Below, in pieces: positions 22,666 to 29,385 of a DNA stretch of 41,116 nucleotides. The notes below the pieces were generated by a model, which saw only the letters and a list, made by a program, of their open reading frames with translations, was not told where the DNA came from and searched no databases. Each line of letters opens with the position of its first letter. The first letter of the stretch is position 1. Location of the stretch: contig WHHJ01000011.1 of NCBI GenBank assembly GCA_014872655.1, positions 1-41,116 on the forward strand, given 5' to 3'. The translations under genes and the position numbers were made by a program. Source of the DNA: Clostridia bacterium (GTDB lineage Bacteria > Bacillota > Clostridia > Oscillospirales > UBA644).

Positions 22666-23000
22666 ATTTATTGTTATAGTTCGAATCTTGTTACTTACTG
22701 ATTTTGATCTATTGCACACGGTGGTTAGCAAGGCTGCTATTAGACTGTCACTGGTCTAATCAGCTGGTTATGATGATATGTGGCGCGGGTATTGATTATC
22801 GATTACGATAGATATTATGGTATCAAACTTGTTCATGATAGCCGGGGCAGGCCATAACGACAAGGACTGTGGATGATAGATCATTGTTTTTCGGTTTCAG
22901 GTATTGTTTTTGGCAATAAGATATTAGGTTTGAGTTGGCACGAAAAAAAGAGGCAGGCTGTTTTGAGAGCAGTAGAAACAGCTTAAGAAGGGATGATTGT
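22666..23000. other. Intergenic region without a recognised gene
   Basis: About 335 bp between the operon terminator and the GNAT gene. The only notable element is a short inverted repeat, 22739-22745 with 22754-22760 (loop 8), which could be an operator. An open frame continues upstream of 23001 to 22935 but has no supporting ribosome site. Confidence 0.45.
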
Positions 23001-23513
23001 ATGAAAATGGAATTAAAACCGTGGTCGTTAGATGACGAACAACCGTTAATTGCGTTATATGAGCGGCTGAACCGGGATTATTTACCCGATAATTTGTCTT
23101 TTCCGGGTGCGGGCGAAGGGGTACAATGGTGGCTGGAAAAAGTACTCAAACATGATGAAAAATATGCGATTTTTCGTAAAATTGTATTGGACGGAGAACT
23201 CGCGGGACATATTTCAGTAGAAAAAAAAGCAGATATTTTTAAAAAGGATGCGGAACTTGAATACTTTTTAGATGAGCCGTTTTGGTCCCAGGGCATTATG
23301 ACACAGGCGGTTGGTCAGGTATGTGACCGAGCCTTTTCTTGTTTGGATATTCTGCGTATTTCGGCAAGCGTATTTTCGGCAAATATGGCTTCGCGAAGAG
23401 TTCTGGAAAAAAATGGTTTTTTATTGGAAGGAATTTGTAAAAACGCCGTTTTTAAAAAAGAGCAGTTATATGATTTGTATCTTTACGGTAAACTGAAAAA
23501 AGAACCCATTTAA
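23001..23513 (+). CDS. GNAT-family (RimJ/RimL-like) N-acetyltransferase
   Basis: A 170-residue acetyltransferase of the ribosomal/spermidine-type GNAT subfamily. It begins 'MELKPWSLDDEQPLIALYERLN', and the C-terminal part 'LDILRISASVFSANMASRRVLEKNGFLLEG' is the standard acetyl-CoA-binding end with Asn and the VLEKxGF motif. The substrate is unknown. The start at 23001 is preceded by AGAAGGGATG. It appears to be a single-gene unit, with a terminator about 125 bp downstream. Confidence 0.9.
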   Translation: MKMELKPWSLDDEQPLIALYERLNRDYLPDNLSFPGAGEGVQWWLEKVLKHDEKYAIFRKIVLDGELAGHISVEKKADIFKKDAELEYFLDEPFWSQGIMTQAVGQVCDRAFSCLDILRISASVFSANMASRRVLEKNGFLLEGICKNAVFKKEQLYDLYLYGKLKKEPI

Positions 23514-23640
23514 AACAGAGGCATAGCATTTTTTTGAAAGACCATGTTCTGCCATTTTGATTTTATGTGTTTTTTAGAAGAGCATTTTGATAATTTGAGA
23601 ATATATTGCTTTGTTATCCTTTTGTAAAAATGAAACATAA

Positions 23641-23668
23641 AAAGAGTCCGTCTACTCGGACTCTTTTT
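23641..23668 (+). terminator. Intrinsic terminator
   Basis: A 10 bp stem (23641-23650 with 23657-23666) runs into a T tract. It lies about 125 bp after the GNAT gene; the A tract on the other side means it may also serve the convergent topB transcript. Confidence 0.8.
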
Positions 23669-23767
23669 TATTGTTAATAAATATTAGGATTATCGTAAGA
23701 CATAAGTTTTTGTTGTTAGTCCGAATACTTGCAAGAGATCCTGCGAATTATAAAATTAGGGAATATT

Positions 23768-25882
23768 TTAATCAAACTGAAATTTGATCTTGCCGTCTTC
23801 TAATTTTAAATAGGCGTCAAAGGATTTTCCGTTTTTAGATATAAATCCGCTGATTTTAGAAGTCTTGCCCTGTGCAAGTAATTGTTTGACGTGCTGAAGA
23901 GAAATGATTCGGCCGCAGATGACTGTGTTGATGGTAAATTTACAATTATTTTTTCGATATCCCGTACAGCCGTATCCAAAGCGCGTCCGAACAACCTTTT
24001 CTCCGCAAAGCGGACAGACACCTGCTTCATCTCCGAAAAAGCCGATATCGGTATCTTGTTCCGGCGAGATAGATTTGACTTGAAAAACGTCGTTGATTTC
24101 CTGCTTAGCCAGCGCGACACTTTCTTCTACACTCATGGTATTATGGTAAACTTGTTTGAGTGCACGGCCAAGTTGAGAGGTTTTGTATTTGTCCATATTG
24201 ATTTGCATCTGCTGTAAAGATCGAATCAGGTACTCCCCGTCCGGTAAAATGGTGTAAACGTCTTTTTTTAATTGAATATAATTGCTTTTGCGTGCATTGT
24301 CAATGATGCCGGTTCTGGTGGCTTCCGTCCCCAGTTCCAGTCCTTCAAAAATAGCACGGTATTCTTCTTCGTCGTTTTCGGGATCTTGGTTTTTTTGCGC
24401 TTTCTCTTCCCGAAACGGATTTTTGAGATAATTGTTTAATGTTTCAATCGTATAGTGTCTGGGAGGAGAGGTTTGTTTTTCGGTAGGCTGAAAGTTGATT
24501 TCGATCCGGTCTCCCTTTTCCAGTTTAGGCAGTAATTTATCTTTTTGTGAGCAATCGTCGTATTTGGTCCAGCCTTTTTGAACAATGACCGTTCCCTTGA
24601 GCGTAAAGGATTCCAGATTGCCCACATCAATGCGAATTTCCGATTTTTCAGCTAAACATTCTTCACTGCAAAAAACTGCGACAAATCTGCGAAAAATGGT
24701 AGAATATACCTGCATTTCGGGTTCTGTCAGATTTTTTGGCGACGGAATTTTATAGGTGGGCGTTAGAGCTGAATGTGCCTCGATTTTTTTATCGTCAAAA
24801 ATAGTTTTTTTAAACCGAAAAGCAACCGGATAATTCATTTTCTGAATAACTTGCAGAATTTTTTTAATTTTGTCTTGTTCATTTTCTGCTAAGTATTCGG
24901 AATTGGTACGCGGATAAGTGACATATCCGGCTTCATATAATTTTTGTAAAATACTCAAACTGTCTTCCATTGACATTTTATACTTTTTGCCCAGTACGTT
25001 CTGTAATTTGGACAGCGAATAGAGTTTTCCGGGCTGCAGCGTGTCTTTTTTTGTTTTTACATCGGTAACAATAGCTCCTGCCGCATTATATTGTGCGCAG
25101 CATTCCTGTGCTTGCTGCAAGTGATCTTTATCAAATTTTTGTTTGCTGACCAGCTCGATTTTTTGCCCTTGTGTTTGTGCATTGGAGACGAGGGCATAAT
25201 AGGTTTCCGGGACAAAGTTTCGAATAGCCATATCGCGGTCGTAAATGGCTTTGACAATAGGAACAATGACTCTTCCAACACGCAAGAAAACACCGGTTTT
25301 CAGCGTTGCATACCGAGTCAGATTGACCCCATACAGCCAGTCTATATAGGTTCTGGCAAAACCCTCGTTTGCTAGGTTGTCATATTCAGATTCGGCTTTC
25401 ATTTGCCCGATTGCTTCACGGATGGTTTGGGGTGTTTGGTCGGGTAGCCATAACCGGCGCAGGTCTTTGCCTTGTACTCCGATGTTTTGGATACAAAGAC
25501 GGACGATAATTTCTCCTTCACGGTCCGAGTCTCCAGCATTGACGATTGTTTCGACGTCAGGGCGCAGGCAAAGAGATCGAATGATTTCAAATTGTTTTTG
25601 AACGCCTGAGTCAACCTCTTTTTTATTTTTATCCCGCCGTAGCTGGAAGATAAAGGTTTGCGGAAAGCAGGGAATGTTTTTCATACTCCATCGGGTTGAT
25701 CCGTCCGGGTTTGGCGCATATTCTTCTACGTCCGCAAGAGAAAACAGATGCCCAAATGCCCAAGTAATCAGGTAATTTCCATATTCCAGATATCCGTCAT
25801 GTCGGCGCGGAGATTCATCTTCCGCCAATGCTGCTGCAATATTCCGTGCCAGGCTTGGCTTTTCTGCGATAATCAGAATCAT
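23768..25882 (-). CDS. topB: DNA topoisomerase III
   Basis: A 704-residue type IA topoisomerase. The N-terminal Toprim domain has 'LIIAEKPSLARNIAAAL' and 'NAGDSDREGEIIVRLC' (the acidic DxDxE metal site is around residues 118-122). The active-site Tyr is in 'GYVTYPRTNSEYLAE'. The C-terminal region has a zinc-ribbon-like segment 'CPLCGEKVVRTRFGYGC' and a Topo C-terminal repeat ('GKTSKISGFISKNGKSFDAYL'). It relaxes negative supercoils and helps decatenate replication intermediates. The size is typical of chromosomal TopB in Firmicutes. No plasmid or ICE genes surround it. Confidence 0.95.
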   Translation of the reverse strand: MILIIAEKPSLARNIAAALAEDESPRRHDGYLEYGNYLITWAFGHLFSLADVEEYAPNPDGSTRWSMKNIPCFPQTFIFQLRRDKNKKEVDSGVQKQFEIIRSLCLRPDVETIVNAGDSDREGEIIVRLCIQNIGVQGKDLRRLWLPDQTPQTIREAIGQMKAESEYDNLANEGFARTYIDWLYGVNLTRYATLKTGVFLRVGRVIVPIVKAIYDRDMAIRNFVPETYYALVSNAQTQGQKIELVSKQKFDKDHLQQAQECCAQYNAAGAIVTDVKTKKDTLQPGKLYSLSKLQNVLGKKYKMSMEDSLSILQKLYEAGYVTYPRTNSEYLAENEQDKIKKILQVIQKMNYPVAFRFKKTIFDDKKIEAHSALTPTYKIPSPKNLTEPEMQVYSTIFRRFVAVFCSEECLAEKSEIRIDVGNLESFTLKGTVIVQKGWTKYDDCSQKDKLLPKLEKGDRIEINFQPTEKQTSPPRHYTIETLNNYLKNPFREEKAQKNQDPENDEEEYRAIFEGLELGTEATRTGIIDNARKSNYIQLKKDVYTILPDGEYLIRSLQQMQINMDKYKTSQLGRALKQVYHNTMSVEESVALAKQEINDVFQVKSISPEQDTDIGFFGDEAGVCPLCGEKVVRTRFGYGCTGYRKNNCKFTINTVICGRIISLQHVKQLLAQGKTSKISGFISKNGKSFDAYLKLEDGKIKFQFD

Positions 25883-26035
25883 CGGTGTTTTCTCCTTTCT
25901 TCCTGCAGTAGAGTTGTGAGGATTATATTATAATTGAGGACAATTTTTGTTATATAAAAGCTGCAGTCATAATGTTGTTATTGTATCATAAACCGGCTGC
26001 AAAGTCAAGATTTTAGCCATTTTTGAAAAAAGGGC

Positions 26036-26064
26036 TTGACAGGAGAAATAGTTTGTGGTATAAT
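26036..26064 (+). promoter_or_regulatory. Sigma-A promoter of rplJ-rplL
   Basis: TTGACA (26036-26041) and TATAAT (26059-26064) with a 17 bp spacer, a full consensus match. Confidence 0.9.
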
Positions 26065-26070
26065 ATATCA

Positions 26071-26187
26071 GTTCCTAAGACAATAGGTGGCAGAAGCCTT
26101 AATGATGCCTATCGAGGAAGAGTGATGAATACGGAAAATGTTTTTTGTAGATACTCTTTCACATTAGGGACGTGAAAGAGTTTTTTT
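26071..26187 (+). promoter_or_regulatory. Ribosomal protein L10 leader with attenuator
   Basis: The leader 'TTCCTAAGACAATAGGTGGC' and following 'GCCTATCGAGGAAG' match the L10 leader family, which binds L10(L12)4 and controls rplJ-rplL. It ends in an intrinsic terminator, stem 26153-26162 with 26172-26181 and a T run, just before the rplJ ribosome site. Confidence 0.85.
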
Positions 26188-26204
26188 ATTGGGAGGTGAA
26201 TCAA

Positions 26205-26732
26205 ATGCCAAGTGAAAAAGTTCTTGAAGAGAAAAAAGCAATTGTTGCGGCTCTTGCAGAAAAAATCAAGACTTCCGGCACGGGCGTTTTGGTCGATTAT
26301 AAAGGTCTGACAGTTGCCGAAGATACCGATTTTCGTAGACAGCTGCGGAAGGCCGGAGTAGAGTACTCCGTTATTAAGAATACGCTGGCTCGGCTTGCTT
26401 TTAAAGAAGCCGGTCTGGACGGATTTGACGAAGTGCTGAACGGAACAACGTCTCTGGCTTTAGCTAGTGAAGATGTTGTTGCTCCTGCAAAAGTTGTTTG
26501 CGGGTTTGCAAAAACCAACGACAAAGTAAAGGTAAAAGGCGGTTTTATCGAAGGTAAAGTTGTAGAACTTTCCGAGATCGAGGCGCTGTCTAAGGTTCCG
26601 TCGAAAGACGATCTTATTTCCAAAACTCTTTACTGTATCATGTCTCCGCTTCAAGGTCTGGCGATTGCTTTGCAGGCTATTGCAGACAAGCAGGCTGACG
26701 GCGGTGCAGAAGAGGCTCCTGCTGCTGAATAA
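26205..26732 (+). CDS. rplJ: 50S ribosomal protein L10
   Basis: A 175-residue L10 protein, base of the ribosomal stalk. The N-terminus 'MPSEKVLEEKKAIVAALAEKI' and 'GVLVDYKGLTVAEDTDFRRQL' are standard, as is 'VEYSVIKNTLARLAFKEAG'. ATG 26205 is preceded by GGGAGGTG and matches the family; the open frame extends upstream into the attenuator. Cotranscribed with rplL after a 53 bp gap. Confidence 0.97.
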   Translation: MPSEKVLEEKKAIVAALAEKIKTSGTGVLVDYKGLTVAEDTDFRRQLRKAGVEYSVIKNTLARLAFKEAGLDGFDEVLNGTTSLALASEDVVAPAKVVCGFAKTNDKVKVKGGFIEGKVVELSEIEALSKVPSKDDLISKTLYCIMSPLQGLAIALQAIADKQADGGAEEAPAAE

Positions 26733-26785
26733 TTGTTTAGTATAGTAGGAAAAGAAAAAATACATTATTATTGGAGGATATGAAA

Positions 26786-27166
26786 ATGGCCAGTGAGAAA
26801 ATCACAAAATTTATTGAAGATATCAAAGCGCTCACCGTTCTGGAATTGAATGAACTGGTAAAAGCATTAGAAGAAGAATTCGGCGTATCTGCCGCTGCAC
26901 AGGTTGCTGTTGTTGCAGGTGCCGCTGACGGTGCTGCTCCGGCTGCTGCTGAGCAGACTGAGTTTACTGTTGAGCTGAAAGAAGTCGGCGCAAACAAAAT
27001 GGCAGTTATCAAAGCTGTTAGAGATCTTACCGGTTTGGGTCTGAAAGAGTCTAAAGAAATCGTAGACAATGCTCCGAAGACGGTTAAAGAGAATGTATCC
27101 AAAGAGGATGCAGAAGCTGCAAAAGCTGCTTTGGAAGCAGCTGGCGCTGTTGTAGAATTGAAGTAA
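26786..27166 (+). CDS. rplL: 50S ribosomal protein L7/L12
   Basis: A 126-residue stalk protein. The N-terminal dimerisation domain is 'SEKITKFIEDIKALTVLELNEL', followed by an Ala-rich hinge (~residues 38-55) and the C-terminal factor-binding domain ('KMAVIKAVRDLTGLGLKESKEIVDNAPK'). ATG 26786 is 8 bases after GGAGG; an ATG at 26780 is in frame but too close to it. A strong terminator follows. Confidence 0.97.
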   Translation: MASEKITKFIEDIKALTVLELNELVKALEEEFGVSAAAQVAVVAGAADGAAPAAAEQTEFTVELKEVGANKMAVIKAVRDLTGLGLKESKEIVDNAPKTVKENVSKEDAEAAKAALEAAGAVVELK

Positions 27167-27189
27167 GATTTGTTGATATAACAGATCAA

Positions 27190-27218
27190 AAGGCACGGCT
27201 ATGGCCGTGCCTTTTTTT
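27190..27218 (+). terminator. Intrinsic terminator of rplJ-rplL
   Basis: A 10 bp GC-rich stem (27190-27199 with 27204-27213) and a T run of seven. Confidence 0.92.
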
Positions 27219-27520
27219 ACAGGATAAAAACTTTTATGTCAAAATTTTGATTCATTCAGTTCAGTTTGTTTATGATCGTATGCATGATAAAAGATTTTGC
27301 GTTTATTTATGTTGATAGAAAATAAATGGTGTCATACAATAAGAAATATGGTAGTAAAACTCGATGATATGGAAGTTTTATTCTTTACGCGGCAATGGAA
27401 GTTCAGTTTTTTTGATTTAATTTGAACAGCCCTATTTGAGTGGATAGTCTGACTCGTTTGTTCTGGGGTGTATTAGAAAATTTTTGTTTTTAAGAACTTT
27501 CAGGTTTAAGAAATTATATA
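27219..27520. other. Intergenic region without a recognised gene
   Basis: About 300 bp of AT-rich DNA between the rplL terminator and the convergent glycosyltransferase. I see no gene, RNA element or clear promoter in it. Confidence 0.5.
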
Positions 27521-27557
27521 AGCCGCTGTAGTTTGCCATAAGCAAATCACAGCGGCT
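27521..27557 (-). terminator. Hairpin after the glycosyltransferase gene
   Basis: 16-base arms (27521-27536 with 27542-27557) pair except for two internal mismatches. On the minus strand it lies just after the gene end and is followed by a T-rich but interrupted tract. Confidence 0.65.
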
Positions 27558-27568
27558 TATAAATATTT

Positions 27569-28543
27569 TTAAAACGAAAACGGTTCCTCTTCTTCCAAAT
27601 GCGCATCCGGAGTTAAGAGGGTATCTTCTTCTGTTTCAGTAATAATATACAGCGGTCGATCTTTAATTTCTTTATAACTTTTTGCCGTATATAGACCTTG
27701 AACACCTTGTCCGATAAACAAAAAGGTGATCATTAAGCCAATGGAAAAGACTATAATGGATGTTTGGCTTGCCGCAATCGCACCCGCAATCAGCCCGATC
27801 AAAGAAATAATCCCTAACAAGCAGGCAAATAAAAACGGAAGATACAGTGGTAGAACTGAAAAAGCGACGATCGCCTCTATCGCATATCGAAATAGTTTCC
27901 AAAACGACCATTTGGTTTGTCCTGCTGCCCGCTCGGTGTTATCATAAAGTAACCATTTGGTCCGGAATCCAACCCAATTAAAAAGACCTTTGGTAAACCG
28001 ATTTTTTTCTTGTAATCTTAAAACTTCGTTTAGCATTTTGCGCGTCATTAATCGGTAATCACGTGCAGATGGAACAAATTCCGTTTCGGCAATATGGTTA
28101 ACAAGCGCATAAAAACAATTTGCAAAGAAGGATCGAATCGGGGGCTCTCCCTTACGGTTTTTTCTTCGGGTTGCCACGCTGTCATAGTCACCTGTTTTTA
28201 TAAGTTCGTACATTTTAGGCAACAATTCCGGCGGATCTTGCAAATCAGCGTCCATAATAGTGACATAATCGCCTTTTGCATGCTGTAACCCGGCCAACAT
28301 CGCGCCTTCTTTACCAAAGTTTCTTGAAAAAGAAATGTACCGTACGCGTTTGTCTCGTTGAGCCAATAGTCGTAACATTTTCAATGTTTCGTCGGTAGAT
28401 CCGTCATTGACGAAAAGAAATTCAAAGTCGCACTCAGGCATTTTTTTTGCTAACAATACCACTGCTTTATAAAAATACGGCAGGGATTCCGTTTCATTAT
28501 AGCAAGGAACAATAAGAGAGATTAAATCTTTTTTTTCCATCAC
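27569..28543 (-). CDS. GtrB/DPM1-like family 2 glycosyltransferase
   Basis: A 324-residue membrane-bound glycosyltransferase. The GT-A domain begins 'LISLIVPCYNETESLPYFY' and has 'FLFVNDGSTDETL' and the metal/acceptor motif 'TIMDADLQDPPELLPKM'. Two hydrophobic spans lie near the C-terminus (~residues 230-255 and 265-290), as in bactoprenol-phosphate glucosyltransferases (GtrB, YkoT-like). It probably makes a polyprenyl-phosphate sugar for wall or surface glycans. The start could be GTG 28543 or the adjacent ATG 28540. Confidence 0.92.
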   Translation of the reverse strand: MMEKKDLISLIVPCYNETESLPYFYKAVVLLAKKMPECDFEFLFVNDGSTDETLKMLRLLAQRDKRVRYISFSRNFGKEGAMLAGLQHAKGDYVTIMDADLQDPPELLPKMYELIKTGDYDSVATRRKNRKGEPPIRSFFANCFYALVNHIAETEFVPSARDYRLMTRKMLNEVLRLQEKNRFTKGLFNWVGFRTKWLLYDNTERAAGQTKWSFWKLFRYAIEAIVAFSVLPLYLPFLFACLLGIISLIGLIAGAIAASQTSIIVFSIGLMITFLFIGQGVQGLYTAKSYKEIKDRPLYIITETEEDTLLTPDAHLEEEEPFSF

Positions 28544-28756
28544 ATGATTTCGATCCTTTTTTGTTTTATTATATCATGTTCGAGGAGCTTTGTCAAATTT
28601 CTTTATTATTTATGATGGTGGATAAGACTTTTTTATCAAGATGACGTTCGTTTGATTACACATCCATCTTTTGGGGTATTAAATTTGGTGAGTACGTAGA
28701 ATTTTATAAGAAAGACAAAAAACACAAGAGATATCAGATCAAAATTTTTAAAGGTA

Positions 28757-28785
28757 TTGACAAAGTAAAATAAATGTGCTATAAT
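28757..28785 (+). promoter_or_regulatory. Sigma-A promoter of the mgtA leader
   Basis: TTGACA (28757-28762) and TATAAT (28780-28785) with a 17 bp spacer. About 210 bp upstream, back to the glycosyltransferase, shows nothing else. Confidence 0.88.
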
Positions 28786-28794
28786 AACTCGAAA

Positions 28795-28990
28795 ATTCGG
28801 TAAGTGAGGCTACTACAGGGATACGGATTGCTGCCGCGGAGTTGTGGAGACACAATGAGAAGGTTGAACAGGCTGTATCGAATTAAGGTATAGCATAATG
28901 TAATTTCATCGCCCTGTAAAGCTAAAGCTCAAACGAAGACATGAGTATTTGTTCTCGTATATTCTTACCGGATATACGGGATTTTTTATT
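28795..28990 (+). promoter_or_regulatory. M-box (ykoK) magnesium riboswitch with terminator
   Basis: The segment 'GTGAGGCTACTACAGGGATA' followed by 'CGGATTGCTGCCGCGGAG' matches the conserved M-box core. The expression platform ends in an intrinsic terminator, stem 28954-28962 with 28972-28980 and a T run. M-box RNAs bind Mg2+ and stop transcription when it is plentiful; the downstream Mg2+ ATPase fits exactly. Confidence 0.9.
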
Positions 28991-29015
28991 TTTTAAAGAA
29001 AGGACGGTGCTGAGT

Positions 29016-29102
29016 ATGCAGGATAGTTATGACCGAAGTTTTTTGATGAAAAAAGATGGTTGTAAAAAATTTGCTGACAGGTACCGTTTACCTGTAGCTT
29101 AG
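29016..29102 (+). CDS. Possible 28-residue leader peptide
   Basis: A short ORF follows the M-box terminator, with AAAGGA about 12 bases before the ATG. The product is basic and hydrophilic, with one Cys and no membrane span. A second terminator-like hairpin begins 26 bases after its stop codon. The placement suggests an attenuation leader, but the peptide matches nothing I know and may not be translated. Confidence 0.35.
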   Translation: MQDSYDRSFLMKKDGCKKFADRYRLPVA

Positions 29103-29127
29103 TTTTTATGCAAAAATTTTAAGCAAT

Positions 29128-29162
29128 CATCGTTTTCAGCTTTTGAAGACGATGTTTTTTTT
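29128..29162 (+). terminator. Second intrinsic terminator in the mgtA leader
   Basis: An 11 bp stem (29128-29138 with 29144-29154, one G-U) with a five-base loop is followed by eight T residues. It lies about 220 bp before the mgtA start, so transcripts that pass the M-box meet a further stop signal. Confidence 0.85.
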
Positions 29163-29225
29163 AGAAAGAAAAACCTAAATAGGTGTTGACATAGATCATA
29201 ATAAAAAGATGTGAGGTGACAGAGA

Positions 29226-29315
29226 ATGGACGCGGGAAGTAGTGCCGGCAGTAAATCAAAAGAGCGAATAAAAAAAGATACAGATGGGAGACTTTTGCGT
29301 CTGTTTTTCTGTTGA
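29226..29315 (+). CDS. Possible 29-residue leader peptide 2
   Basis: A short ORF with a good GAGGTG ribosome site about 8 bases before the ATG. The product has a Ser/Gly start, a basic middle and an end of Leu, Phe and Cys. Its last codons lie over a weak hairpin with a T run (29282-29310). It ends 70 bp before mgtA. No homologue is known to me. Confidence 0.35.
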   Translation: MDAGSSAGSKSKERIKKDTDGRLLRLFFC

Positions 29316-29385
29316 AGAACGTTCTTTAGATTTACAGCCGTACTTCCTTGGAGCTGAAAAAGCAAACGAATGGAGGTACAGACTG

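Noticed and set aside
22739..22760. Inverted repeat as a recombination or attachment site at the end of the microcompartment operon
   Set aside because: The arms are only 7 bp, there is no second copy at the other end of the locus, and no integrase is adjacent.
29186..29214. Possible promoter directly before mgtA
   Set aside because: TTGACA is present at 29186-29191 but no -10 box follows at a suitable distance, so it does not explain mgtA expression.
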